From Gari tellinella (taxonomy: Eukaryota > Mollusca > Bivalvia > Cardiida > Psammobiidae), in NCBI GenBank assembly GCA_922989275.2, contig OV277864.1:26113550-26177549 (forward strand): a stretch of 64,000 bases of DNA. The letters run 5' to 3'. The notes beneath the pieces are model-generated. The model was not told where the DNA came from. It saw only the letters and a program-made list of their open reading frames with translations, and searched no databases. This document shows, in pieces, positions 21,660 through 32,440 of the stretch (positions are counted from its first letter, which is position 1; every line of letters starts with the position of its first letter). The translations under genes and the position numbers were made by a program.

Positions 21660-21895
21660 CAACCCTAGCGACTAGTATACTCGTCATTTACACAACAGTG
21701 TATCTGTAAATAGTAGATGCTTCATGTATCCTATGCACACAGTGTAGTGTACTGAATGTAGACCCAGATCAGAGGGTTCCGATAGATGCCCCCTGATATT
21801 GGTCGGCACTGTTTTCATTTAACCATATATTTCAAAAAAAGAACTCTTAATAGTCAAATGGACTAAGCTTAATTGAAAATAGGAATCGTCGATTA
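21660..21895. mobile_element. Family F repeat
   Basis: Starts CAACCCTAGCGACTAGTATA. Contains GACCCAGATCAGAGGGTTCC ... CCCCCTGATATTGGTCGGCA, a broken alpha-like hairpin, and ends past CTTAATAGTCAAATGG. A further core fragment (CTACCAGACGCCGAC) lies just upstream at 21600. Confidence 0.5.
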
Positions 21896-21925
21896 ACAGA
21901 TACCGGATTGCGTGAGTTTAAAAGT

Positions 21926-21931
21926 AGTTAC
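21926..21931 (-). promoter_or_regulatory. Splice donor of AMT exon 1
   Basis: The minus strand reads CAATCAG then GTAACT. The position matches the conserved MQSG junction and splits the glycine codon after its first base. Confidence 0.75.
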
Positions 21932-22148
21932 CTGATTGCATGGTGAATATTATAAAAGCGCTGGTAAGGATCCAGGTGGCGTCATCGTAGGAGATATCAT
22001 CCTGTCTCCAGCTCCTAGAAACATTGTTCGTGTTGTTGGTACCACGCGTAATTCCCACAGGTGCTACAGTTGTTTGCAATGGAAACGATGAGTTTGTTTG
22101 ATTTGTTTCCGAAACACTCGTCGTTTGTCCAAAGTCTATATCCGCCAT
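21932..22148 (-). CDS. Ammonium transporter (AMT), first coding exon
   Basis: A 217-base exon encodes the first 72 residues plus one base of a glycine codon. The start ATG (22146-22148) has a good context (AAAATGG). Residues 1-50 are a Ser/Thr/Asn-rich extracellular tail with four N-glycosylation sequons (N16, N19, N38, N42). Residues 55-72 read YDDATWILTSAFIIFTMQS and then begin Gly, the characteristic start of membrane helix 1 of animal AMT/MEP ammonium channels, where GFGLLE normally follows. The exon ends CAATCAG at a strong donor, GTAACT (GT at 21931-21930), in phase 1. Later exons should lie at lower coordinates on this strand; none was recognised, so a long repeat-filled intron or a separated first exon is possible. 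A family A MITE begins 50 bp upstream of the ATG. The product would move ammonium/ammonia across a membrane. Confidence 0.8.
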
Positions 22149-22197
22149 TTTCTCGTATCTGTTCTCATAACAGCATATTCCACAGCAAACCTTAGTG

Positions 22198-22447
22198 CAG
22201 TGGGGAAGTTTGTTTTTTATTATTTCCCAATAATCGCCTTTGTGCTGAACCACTTATTTCCAATGCAAACAGTTTGGAGCATGATCAGACGCCGGGTAAC
22301 CCGGCGTCTGATCAGGCTTAAAAAATGTGTCACTCAGTTAGAAAAGAAGAATTTTTTTCTCCAAAAAGCTGTAATGTTTTACTTTTTATTGCATTGCGTC
22401 CGTATTTAAATTCGTTTAATTGGGAAATAATAAAGTCTTCTATACTG
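22198..22447. mobile_element. Family A MITE next to AMT start
   Basis: Left end CAGTGGGGAAG, alpha core at about 22265-22320 with a damaged outer second arm, right end AGTCTTCTATACTG. It lies 50 bp upstream of the AMT start codon, so it is inside or next to the 5'UTR/promoter. Confidence 0.75.
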
Positions 22448-22727
22448 TTCATATTACATGCTACAATGGATACAAACTTCCATGAGTATTCACCTGGATA
22501 ACAGACTTAACAATATGTTTATATCAATGGCTTATAAAAGGCATCCAGCAAAGCTTTTAAAATCGATTAGATTAAGATGATACACTTTACCCTGGACACT
22601 CTATTTTGTCTAGTGTCACTTTTCTTGTAAGAAACAAATGACGATCGATATATTAATACAGTGACGTATTTCCGAAAATACTTGGTACTTTGGTGGTAAT
22701 GCCTAAATTACAACATTGACTGCGTTG

Positions 22728-22930
22728 TAGTAGGGAATACGTTATTATTTCACATTTAAACAAAACCAAACGCCAGCGAAATGTGATACAATAGCACGTT
22801 GTCGGACCAGACTCAATCGTCTGCAACGGACATACACGTACTTGTTTTAGAACAACCCTGGTTACTGTTTACTGTTTAAATATGCCTACGGTTTATTACC
22901 TACTGAGTGGCAAACAATTTGGAGTCTGGC
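22728..22930. mobile_element. Family A fragment
   Basis: GTAGGGAATACGTTATTATT at the left and GAGTGGCAAACAATTTGGAG at the right. It stops in the first core arm, where hairpin K begins. Confidence 0.45.
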
Positions 22931-22937
22931 CTAGCAA

Positions 22938-23065
22938 TTATAAAGCATTTGAGTTGAGTCTGAGTGCGTTCTCAAGAATTTGATTGGTCAGATTTGAGCC
23001 TAGGCTCAAATCTGACCAATCAGATACTTGAGAACCATTTCAGACTCAACTCAAACGCGTTATAA
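22938..23065. repeat. Hairpin K, 128 bp
   Basis: Starts and ends TTATAA. The arms TTTGAGTTGAGTCTGA ... GATTGGTCAGATTTGAGCC meet at CCTAGG with no loop and only a few mismatches. It follows the broken core of a family A copy, so it may have inserted there. Confidence 0.75.
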
Positions 23066-23256
23066 TCCAATCGCTTTGAAACCAGTTGGCTGATGGTCTG
23101 TGGTATAACTCATGGAGAGTTTTATCTTTATTTTCATAAATTAAAGGTGTAACTCAGCAATTGATTATACAGTACTCTACCAAACAATACAGAGGGTATT
23201 GTTTAAAACATTCGTTTTAATATTTGTGAACTACTCTCCGGCTCTACACTGAAACA

Positions 23257-23287
23257 AACAAACAAACAAACAAATAAACAAAAAATA
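23257..23287. repeat. (AAAC)n microsatellite
   Basis: Imperfect AAAC/AAAT repeats. Confidence 0.8.
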
Positions 23288-23329
23288 ACCATTTTTAATC
23301 ATGCCATTGATCATTTGTGTTTTCTTGCG

Positions 23330-23430
23330 TTGTAGGTACATTTATATAATTTCATGTGAAGCGCTTTTGAACGCACAACTCCTGTGTGAAAAAGCACTAT
23401 AAAAATCGGGTATAATAATAATAAGAAGAA
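23330..23430 (+). mobile_element. LINE/SINE 3' tail
   Basis: GTGAAGCGCTTTTGAACGCA, AAAAAGCACTATAAAAATCG and GGTATAATAATAATAA match the widespread invertebrate tail type (GCGCTATATAAAT followed by a TAA/TTA repeat) carried by LINEs and LINE-dependent SINEs. Body truncated. Confidence 0.55.
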
Positions 23431-23559
23431 GCATGGATCCTGGTCAAATGCAGAGCTAAACAATCATTCGATATAACTCGAAACAGTTAGTAATGAAACA
23501 ATCGTTTTAAAATAAACTTTAACCAAATAGCATGATTTCAGCAGTGAAGACAGATGGTT

Positions 23560-23700
23560 ATTTAAATCATTTTGAGAGTAAAGCAGAATAGAGTAGAATG
23601 CGTTTAAGGTGCAATGTACTTTACTTTTAATATGTTTAAAGCTACCAAATGCTAGCATATAGAACGATTTCTCATGGTGTTTATTCATGAATAGATATTG
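23560..23700. mobile_element. Family B MITE, strongly worn
   Basis: GAGAGTAAAGCAGAATAGAG ... TTTAAGGTGCAATGTACTTT ... CTACCAAATGCTAGCATATA follows the beta core and the B inner arm. The long minus-strand open frame over it (23464-23910) is not credible. Confidence 0.5.
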
Positions 23701-24123
23701 TGGATCGGTTGCGGAAAAAATCAAAAGCGTAAAATGTGTACATAAGAAGTAATACGTTAATTGGAAAAAACACCCCTCTGGCAGATATTTACCCTCGACG
23801 ATTCTTGTCACAGACCATAGATTGTAGAGATAAAGGAATACCTCTGTATTTGAAATAGTATCCCCATGTAACGATAGAAGCAAACTTGTCTTATAAACTA
23901 AAATGGGCAATAGGTGATTCAGTAAAATTTGAACCCGGTTTTACTTGATCAGATCTAAATCTTAACCATTTTACACCCGTACTATGATACTTCAATTAAA
24001 AAAGGATCAGCCTAAATTTGACGAATTTGCAGACCTTGGTGTAAATATAATATATACATGTAAACGTTATTGCAACCTATTTTCAATACCATCATCGAAA
24101 TGGTTTAAGTAGTCATTACTTAA

Positions 24124-24350
24124 CCCGTTGCGCCCAGTGGATTATTACATGTTTACATAATTATTGGATTAGTCAATTTTTTTTTATCAAAGGGATGCCT
24201 GGTCAAAATTTTCAGTTTCATTTTCTTTTACATTGAAATTCCTATCAGCAAACAGTGTAGACTCTGATCAGACGCCGCATCATGCGGCGTCTGATCAGAG
24301 TCTACACTGTTTGCCTATGTCCCATATATGGGATCGTGGGCACAAATCGG
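24124..24350. mobile_element. Family C MITE, complete
   Basis: TTAA at 24120-24123 and 24351-24354. Ends CCCGTTGCGCCCAGTGG and GGGCACAAATCGG. The alpha core at about 24248-24316 is perfect, with GACGCCGCATCATGCGGCGT at its centre. Confidence 0.9.
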
Positions 24351-24354
24351 TTAA

Positions 24355-26547
24355 CTTGACGGCACCAATAGAATTGAAGTTGAAGCTTTCTGTTGTATCT
24401 GTATTCTGTCTAGACTACCGGCTATCTTTAACCTATTAACCCATGAACCTTCTAATGAGCGAATTGAGTTTCAAATTAAGCATAGTCAATTTTGACTAAT
24501 GAGGGTTGGTTTTAGACTATATTGCAACATGTGAAACAGTACAGTCCCTGTTGTAGGAGCTCTTTGGTTTTTGTAACAATGTTTACATGACAAGTATACT
24601 CTTCGCAGGTACAATGTTTGTAAATGAAGCGGCACAGGTGTTCAATAGGTTGATCATGAAAGAATAACTGTGATGGCTACAATGCCACTGATTATTTTGG
24701 ATAATCTCATGACTGGAAGACGTGATTTTGCTACACTGAATACACAACAAACTGAATAAGTACTTTTTTATATGCCTAATGTAAGAATAACAATGCAAAG
24801 AAATATACCATAAATTGACTAAGATCGTTATAACCTCTAATTGATACAGCTACATCAATAGAATATGACAACGTTAAAGATGGACGAGATGATTGATTGA
24901 GATGGGTTTTCACCCTTTCACGATCAAATAATTTTGGAGATTTTACCTCTTCACCTTCACCGCTTTATTGTTGTCTGCTTCAGTATTGCTGTCTGCAAGA
25001 CACGTTTCAAATTAGATTTAAGGTTATAAGACTTAATAGATGTCGATAAGAGTGTGAACCAGTTACGCACCAAAACTGTTTGTTATTGCGTCATTGAAAG
25101 TGAAATGGTTACGACATCGCAACACAATATTGATCCTATAGCGCCAATGTGTATCTATGAAGTGAATGAATGAATGCAGTAATTAAAATTAAAATAGATG
25201 AAAAAGATAATGTACTTTCTAACGGTTATGTAACTAATAATGCAACCTAACATCTACCATTCTTCGCAAAACATCGAATGCTTTACTACTTCAAATAAGA
25301 GTGACACGTTAACGGTAGGCGATATGGTATCCAGGTACCACCGTTATTCGAAGACCTAAGCATATTCCAGTCAATTACAAATTTCTATGTGAATAAAAGT
25401 TATTTTTTACATAGGTACTGGATAAACTTGTTATTTTCAACTTATAATACGATGGGTAAGTTATTGCAACTAAAATCGGTTCTCTAACAATGTAAATAAA
25501 GCAAAGTGGCCCGCTTACCTCATTCTCAGTGGAATGCCAACCTAAATTCGAACAGCAGGTTTGACACCACAAAATGTTTACTATATGTAGCCCAGGGTAA
25601 GTGTTTGTTCATAAAATGTCAGATAAAACATAAAACAAGTGTCTGTAACCTCATAAAAAGTAAATGTCAACTTTTTTACAAGTAATTTACAGTAGTTTAG
25701 ACATAAGGTATCAATTGTTAATGGCTACAGACAGGGCATTTATGATGATTAGAATGGTCTCCCTTTTGATGTGAAATGCATCTAAAACAAAGAAGAAATT
25801 TCTTAAAAGTTGTTGAACATATTTTTCTAAAATAAAACTAGTGTACTGGAACCTGTTAGATAAACAAATATTTTGTTTATTCCCTGTTATTTCTTATATG
25901 AAACACAATTAGGAAATAAAAAGTGAAAAAAGTGATAAGGACCCCTAGTTTTGAGATTTGATCAAATTTAGTGGTCTGAACCCTCACTATTATTCATCCG
26001 GACCATTAGGAATGAGGTAAATGTAAAAGTGTTGCAGCCGATACACCACTGGTCATTTTTGATAACAGAAAATGTAGTTTGTGGCTAAATTATGCATTGG
26101 GAAATTTGGGATTAGATGTAAATACAATATTTATAGTCAGTAAGTTCAACAAATGCCCTTTCACTTATTTACTGATCTTTTTTGCCGATTTTGTGTTCTT
26201 GACATTTCTACCGGTGTTACTGTCAAAATGTCACGCGCGGTTATGCAAATTTGTTTGTAACTATAGATGTCACGCGAAATGATTCAGGTGTTCGATTTTT
26301 GGTTGTGTTCGAATAACGGTTGTAAAGGGATATTTATTATACAGTTATCGACATAGATAACGATAAACCTGACTGGAATACAATAACATAACAGGGGTAC
26401 TAATCATGTAATACAAAATAACTAAAAGTTTGAAATCTAGTGACCAATTTGCATTATACTATATAACCAAGTAATAGTTTACACATGTAGGCTTGACGTT
26501 CATAGTAAATGCAATAACAGAATGTATAATTACAACAGGCTTTCGTT
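24355..26547. other. Sparse stretch
   Basis: The only recognisable piece is a D2-type end at 24936-25010 (ACCTCTTCACCTTCACCGC, GTTGTCTGCTTCAGTATTG). A small minus-strand open segment (about 25560-25519) ends at a good donor, GAGGTAAGC, but has no other coding support. The rest is AT-rich with nothing recognised. Confidence 0.4.
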
Positions 26548-26930
26548 CAGATGATCCCCAGATACGGCCGAACTCGCCTAAATCGGACTCCATCAATTAA
26601 ATTTCGATAACTCGATCTCGCCTAAGTCCAACATACTCGTAATGTATTTCAAAATTAAAAGTGGTTAATCCACGTTTTGACTTTAAAAAACGTAAGTCGA
26701 ACTTCGACATCTCGAACTCGGTTAGGTCGAACATACCCGTATTTCAAAGTTAAAACGTGGCTAAGCCACGTTTTAACTCTGAAATACGGGTATGTTCGAC
26801 TGAACCGAGCATGAAATAATGTAGTTCATGTGTCGAGCTATCGGATAGTTCGAGTTAAGCGAGTTCGAGATATCAAAGTTCGAATGTATAAGTTCGACTT
26901 TAGCGAGTTCGAGTTATCCAGTTTTGACTG
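26548..26930. mobile_element. Mariner-like MITE L with inner hairpin
   Basis: The right end GAGTTATCCAGTTTTGACTG precedes TA; the left end is worn (CAGATGATCCCCAGATACGG). GAACTCGCCTAA and TTAGCGAGTTCGA arms repeat throughout. A near-perfect inner hairpin (GGTCGAACATACCCGTATTT and complement) lies at about 26723-26802. Confidence 0.7.
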
Positions 26931-27477
26931 TAATAATAAGGAAGCAAATCCAAATACGGTGTGCGTTATAGTAAATTGAACAATATTAGAGGAAGCCAAT
27001 ATGTACATTTAACAAGACATAAAAGAAAAAAACTAAACAAGAAATAAACCAAAATGACATTCACTATTAAGAAAAGTACTATCAAACAATCAAGATAATG
27101 GAATATTATGTAAAACGTTTATCATATACTTCAGGAATAATTTGTTGAAGAAACTAAACTATTTTATGGACGAATATAATTATATACAGTAAATCTACGG
27201 TACAGAAAGGAGATATATTTTAACTTATGAAGGTAGAACAGTTTTAAACGAAACTGAAGAAAGATTAATCGAAGGTTTATTTAATTGAGTAGAATGTTAA
27301 AACGCTCTAGAATAAACGTATGAGAAAAGTCAAGGATCGGATTTAATAACAGTTGAATGATATAAATGATTTTGGAATAAATTTAAATAAATTTAATAAA
27401 TTATGTTAGTTTCTGATTATTAAATTATGAAAGTGATAAAAGAGACCATAACTTTATTTTATAGCTCTTGTATACTT
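26931..27477. other. No recognisable feature
   Basis: Very AT-rich; no repeats or open frames of note. Confidence 0.45.
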
Positions 27478-28110
27478 TAACCTCGGTGTCTCGTTGATCG
27501 CCTTTTGCCCGGCGTCCGGTATCTGTCAGTCCGTATGCTCGTCCGTCCGTCAACAATTAGTTCGTTATCGCTCTAGTGTCTACACATTATAAATTGAACT
27601 TAATAAAACTTAAACAAACTGCATATGGCTATTAGCTCTCGGAAGAGTTTGATTGTGGTTAAAATCAAAACAAGGGGTCAGTAATTAATCTGCTCTTCAT
27701 GTGTTAAAATGTTAAGTTCAAGTGCTACCCCTCTAGCAGCTATGCAATATTCAAAGGATTTTACCTTTCTTGCATACAATCTTTATGACTATAAGTTCTT
27801 GAGTGAGATTGATAATGGCTGAAATGTGACTTCTTGTGTCAAGTGTTATCTGCCCTTGATCTACTCAAATATGCTAGAAATGCTTTTTCAGTGCTGTTTA
27901 CGCTGTAATGTCTACCAATTTGAATGGAATTTGATCAACTTTAATTAAGCTATATCTGGCAACAAGTTCTTGGATGAGTTTGATTATGTACAAAAATTGG
28001 ACTTATGATCGATTTAATATTTATTTGTCTGTGGTGTGTAGAAAACGCTGTATTTAACACTGCTAACTCTCCAGCAACTTCAGTATTACATGGATTTCAA
28101 GTCAAAGAAA
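27478..28110. repeat. Degenerate tandem array, about 165-bp units
   Basis: Opens with CCGTATGCTCGTCCGTCCGT. Three diverged monomers share TTCTTGRRTGAGWTTGATNA-like sequence at about 27633, 27796 and 27965. Arrays of this style, opening with CCGTCCGT, are common in bivalve genomes. Confidence 0.5.
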
Positions 28111-28650
28111 AAGAAATAGCTCGTTCGTGATCGATCACGTGCGCAAAAGGCGAAACAAGGTATGAGCTAAGATTGTTCAAACGCTTTCGATCATAGACTA
28201 CTGAGCCGTTCTTATCTGACGTTCTATTTTGTTTCCTTTGAAATATATGTAGCGAAGTTCACAGTAAATATCTACTTTGCCTTAGATCGGATAAAAAAGC
28301 GACGTGAAAAATCTAAAAAACTACGACTCAGTGATTGTTCTTGAGGGTATTATATACAAATTATATTTGTGAATACCATATGCACGATAATGTCACTTAT
28401 TGGCCGTTTTTGAGCATTTTCGATTTGTGCTGCAAATACACCTTTTGGTTTTCAGTCTTTTTAAAAAATGTTGTTCTACTTTGCTAAAGCCAAATGATTA
28501 GTGTTGACAATATAATGCAATCATTTTCCTCCACAAAAGTGATGCAGCGGATATCTGTTTCAGTGTGGCAGGTAATAAAATAGATAGCATCTACGGGACA
28601 CTTTTTTCTTGGTGCCAGCTTCCATTCTTACTGAACACCGAAAAAGAACA
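28111..28650. other. No recognisable feature
   Basis: No supported gene or repeat. Confidence 0.4.
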
Positions 28651-28658
28651 TTCTTTAA

Positions 28659-28880
28659 CCCATTTACGCCCAGTGGATTCTTCCATGTTAAATATTGGAT
28701 AAGTCCATTTTAATCAAAGGGATGCCTGGTCAAAATTTTCATTTTCCTTTTCCTTTTGTTTTATATTGAAATTCCTATCAGCAAACAGTGTATACTCTGA
28801 TCAGACGCTGCATCATGCGGCGTCTGATCAGAGTCTACACTGTTTGCCTATGTCCCATACATGGCATCGTTGGCACAAAG
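28659..28880. mobile_element. Family C MITE
   Basis: TTAA at 28655-28658 and 28881-28884. Left end CCCATTTACGCCCAGTGG; the right end has lost 2-3 bases (GGCACAAAG). The alpha core, GACGCTGCATCATGCGGCGT, has one mismatch. Confidence 0.85.
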
Positions 28881-28970
28881 TTAAAGTGAAAAAGATAACT
28901 CAGTTTTACTGTGTGGTTTATGAACGTTCGCAGGTGTGTAGAATGTCGTTGTTCTCATTTGGTGTTTTTA

Positions 28971-29205
28971 CCCTTTCATTGCCTGGTTTTACTGTCTGAC
29001 ACTTACTTGTCATTATATCGTATTTCTCAAACATGTTGTCTAAGCTATTATTGTCAATTAACTTGAAAAGCAATTTGACCAAAGAAATATCCAAATGAGT
29101 AGCAAACAGTTTGAAATCTGACCAGACACCGCGTCACGTGGCGTCTCAGTCGGATCAAAATCGTTTTTGAAATGTCAGTTGTAGTAGCCCATGTCGGTAA
29201 AAGGG
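28971..29205. mobile_element. Family D-like MITE
   Basis: Left end CCCTTTCATTGCC after TTTA; alpha core at 29100-29165 (GACACCGCGTCACGTGGCGT); right end GGTAAAAGGG before TTAA (29206-29209). Confidence 0.6.
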
Positions 29206-29285
29206 TTAACCAGACACGTTTTATTAAACATAACAAGCTGAAAATTTCGTTCTCGAGGTTATTGAATTAGACCTACAAATGTTAA

Positions 29286-29479
29286 CACTAATCGTGCTAA
29301 CCGCGACTCGGCTGATATTTGCAAACCTCTTGCATTTAGATCCACCCAGATCATCTGGATCCAAGGTGTTTGCCACTCATATTAGTACTTTCTCAAAATA
29401 AGGATATATCAAAACTAATTTTTGAGTTTTTATTGCAGACGATAAATTTCCAGCAGACAACACTTCAGCATTATAAGGG
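29286..29479. mobile_element. Family E MITE
   Basis: TTAA at 29282. Left end CACTAATCGTGCTAACCGCG; the core has lost its inner stem (GATCCACCCAGATCATCTGG); inner GCAGACGATAAATTTCCAGC; right end TTATAAGGG and TAAA. Confidence 0.6.
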
Positions 29480-29483
29480 TAAA

Positions 29484-29672
29484 CCCATAACTGCTATATT
29501 GGATTAGTGTGACATTACAAACAGTTTGGATCTAGATCAGACGTGGAGTAATTCGTTATCTGATAGAATCCAATCTGTTTAACACGCTTTCGGAAATTGA
29601 TTTTAGTTTTAGTTTGGAGATAAATGGTACATATTTCGTCTTATACTTTGGTACATACGGAAGTAGATATTA
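29484..29672. mobile_element. E-like MITE, worn
   Basis: CCCATAACTGC at the left, a worn alpha core at 29518-29583 (TTTGGATCTAGATCAGACGT), right end near AGATATTAAGAGG. Confidence 0.45.
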
Positions 29673-29689
29673 AGAGGTTGAAGAAACTC

Positions 29690-29885
29690 CACGATTAATT
29701 CCTTCACAAGTTTTAGCGTCTACTTCAACTCTCCCATCGTCAAAATATCGTCTGAATTGAGTCTGGCGTCTGTACCATGATTTAATTGAAGAAATATAGT
29801 TACGAGTGTCAAACAGTTTCTGGGCGTCTGATCAATATACAAACTGTTAACAAAATACACATTATAGTGCAGCTGGTAGTGAAAC
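29690..29885. mobile_element. D2-like MITE, worn
   Basis: CTTCAACTCTCCCATCGTCA and AATATCGTCTG at the left, a shortened core (CAAACAGTTTCTGGGCGTCT) near 29810-29850, and an end near CTGGTAGTGAAAC. Confidence 0.4.
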
Positions 29886-29939
29886 AATCAAGCAGTTACA
29901 CCTAAAACTTGCGCAATAATTTTATAAAAAGACATAGAG

Positions 29940-30235
29940 TCGAAATACAACTAATATTGAGGAACGTGTGTTATGCCCTAACGAATCGCGTTGATGACAT
30001 ATAGCGATGTCCGTGGCATATTTGCTATACCATATCAATCAAAGCTACTAAATTCTGTATGTAAATACATGCTGGTATGACGGAGTGTAACATGCCATTT
30101 TCATGTCCCTATGACATCGACCTATTGTAAAAAGAAATAGAAAAACAAATCAAGAGGATATTACCATACCTTATCATGACTGCTTCGTACATACACAGTG
30201 GGATGGCAGAGTGTGATAATACCATTTCTCAGGGC
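29940..30235. repeat. Degenerate satellite-like repeat, left of LINE tail
   Basis: Phrases such as GGTATGACGGAGTGTAAC, GGATATTACCATACC and GGGATGGCAGAGTGTGATA recur in altered form here and at 30683-31460. The unit is roughly 100-200 bp and too worn to define exactly. Confidence 0.45.
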
Positions 30236-30655
30236 ACTATGACAGGTCATGTCAGAAGGATGGATAATGGGCGCATCCCAAAGGACCTACTGTATAGTGA
30301 ACTAGCCACAGGGAAAAGGTGCCGCGGTCGCCCGAAACTCAGATGCAAGGATGTGTGCAAGCGCGACATGAAAGCATGCCACATTGCATTAGAGTCCTGG
30401 GAAACAACAACGGAAAACAGACCCCAGTGGAGAAGAAATGTTTCGGAGGGCCTGGTCAAAGGTGAATCGGTCTTCAGAGATCACAATGAACAAACCAGAA
30501 GTAGACGTAAAGCCAGTCAAAGTGCACAGACAGACAGCCAGGATGCAACAGCTTTTGTATGCCAGGACTGCAACAGAACATGCAAATCCAGAATTGGACT
30601 GTACAGTCACACAAGACGATGCTCCACGGCTACCTCAACAGGCACAACTCCATAG
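30236..30655 (+). pseudogene. Non-LTR retrotransposon C-terminal tail
   Basis: The translation from about 30236 reads TGHVRRMDNGRIPKDLLY, ATGKRCRGRPKLRCKDVCKR, MKACHIALESWE and later CQDCNRTCKSRIGLYSHTRR, ending at TAG (30653-30655). This is the typical end of invertebrate LINE polyproteins downstream of the reverse transcriptase: a GRPxLRxKDVCKRD block, then a Cys/His zinc-binding tail. About 140 codons are open, but everything upstream (endonuclease, reverse transcriptase) is missing, as in a 5'-truncated insertion. The 3'UTR probably ends near 30682 (TTTTCGACTGACGGATGCC). The element interrupts the degenerate repeat found on both sides. Not functional. Confidence 0.8.
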
Positions 30656-30682
30656 TCGTTTTCGACTGACGGATGCCATATA

Positions 30683-31460
30683 TATGACATTGACGTTTGA
30701 CCTCAACTACAGTGACACTACTTGTGAGGAGCATTTTTCATATATATCAAATCAGGAAGGGATACCAAATTTGCTTATCTGTGATCAACATGGCATAGTG
30801 GAGTGTCGCATAAATTTTCAGGTCAATGTGACCTTGCCCTTTGACCTCAGATATACAATTAATTATGGATAAGTTTGTCCGAGGATATTTCCATTACCTA
30901 TCGGGTAGGGATACCAACTTTGATGATAGAGTCAATTTATCGATTACGGCGTGTCATATACCATTTCAGGCCGCTGATCTCAATAACAGAAATAGTTTGT
31001 CAGGAGCATGGTCATTAAACCACACACCACAGAAATCACAATACATCTTGGTATAGGAGAGTGTCGCGTACTACTGATTTGCAGCCTATCTGACCTTGAC
31101 ATCTGACTTCCATATAATAAATAACAAGCTTTTACGGAGCATAACTACTATAAGTTATATAGATGTTGTACTTAACGTATTGTGCGAGTACACACTGGAA
31201 TGTCGGAGTGTTTCGGACAAGTTTCAAGTCTATGTTACCTTTTTCTTTGATAACAACTATAGAAAACAATTGTACGATATATACCACATACGCTAGGTAT
31301 GCCAACTTGGGGCGTGAGAACACCTTGAGATATTTGAGTTTAAAGTACCGTATTCAAGTCACGTTTAATCTCAGCATATTTACCATACCAAATAAGCTAG
31401 CGATCCGAAATACCAATTTTAGTTTGCGAAAACATCTTATGATTGTGAAGTGATGCGAAC
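30683..31460. repeat. Degenerate satellite-like repeat, right of LINE tail
   Basis: Repeated variants of GGGATACCAA, GGAGTGTCGC, TATACCATTTCAGG and GACCTTGACCTCAGATATA. The several overlapping open frames here are by-products. Confidence 0.5.
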
Positions 31461-31559
31461 CCTTTTCAAAATTTGTATGAGTATATATATTTACAGATAT
31501 AACTACATTTTGTTATTCCCAATGCAACACTTTGGGGGCAGTTGCCACTTACATGTATT

Positions 31560-31990
31560 TTTACAAAGTTATTGTTAGGGCCACACACCTTGGGATAGGT
31601 GGCATATTGTAATCACCCTGTCCGCCTGTCTGTCAGTCTGTAAGTCCTCCAGTCAGTCTGTAACACTTGTTTTGTCCATAATCTAACTCCAACAACTTTC
31701 ATATGAAATCCACCAAATTTGCTGAAAATGTTTATTGGTTTACAATCTGAGTCAAGTTTGACAACCATTAAAATATCATTAAAAAACAACAACAGAAGTT
31801 TGACAACTACCGAAATTGCATAAGGCATAGCTGAGGTATGGGCCCCTCACTTCCTAATTAGCTATAGTAGTATAGGATTTAATTTGTTGCAGACAAAGAT
31901 TAGTTCGCTGTCACACTTTTTGTCCGATAACTCCGACAGCTTTTGGGGTAGTTACCAAACTAAGTTTCGATTAGGTAGTTATCGAACTTG
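31560..31990. repeat. Degenerate repeat of CCGTCTGTCAGTCTG type
   Basis: TGTCCGCCTGTCTGTCAGTC followed by CCAACAACTTTCATATGAAA and, later, a second cycle (TTTGTCCGATAACTCCGACA). Same style as 27478-28110. No coding evidence. Confidence 0.45.
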
Positions 31991-32286
31991 ACCTCAGAGT
32001 TTACACCAATACACATTTGCAGCATTTTTATGAGATAAAAAATGTTGAAAATTACATTTTTTTTAATATTTAGGCTAGATCTAGTAAATTTAGAAAACAG
32101 CAGAAATGTAAAGTAGACCATGATCAGAGAGTTGCAAAGGGTACACACGATTTTCAGAATATACCATGGACCATTTCAAGCAAAGTATTATAACGGTTGA
32201 ACAATTCAACAATAGCTTAACGAATAGCTAGAATGAAATTTAATATTTATGGATTCATTGAATCTAATCTTCAGTATATGGTGGCA
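31991..32286. other. No recognisable feature
   Basis: AT-rich; nothing supported. Confidence 0.4.
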
Positions 32287-32440
32287 CAGTGGAGAAAACT
32301 TTTATTACGCATTAAGACGAAACGAAAGCGATTTGCAATGTAAAAGAATATATAAAAATTGTTACTGATTACTCGTTATCTGAATAGCAACACTGGGTCA
32401 CTATGTTCTTGTCTGGCTTCAAAATGTTTGCAATGTCCGT
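32287..32440. mobile_element. Family A fragment
   Basis: CAGTGGAGAAAACTTTTATT, then GACGAAACGAAAGCG; only remnants of the core follow (GGCTTCAAAATGTTTGCAAT). The right end is missing. Confidence 0.5.

Noticed and set aside
23464..23910. 148-codon minus-strand open frame
   Set aside because: It runs through a worn family B element, has no domain-like pattern and no splice or start support.
25519..25561. Small exon ending GAGGTAAGC on the minus strand
   Set aside because: Only the donor is convincing; about 14 codons with no known motif and no partner exon.
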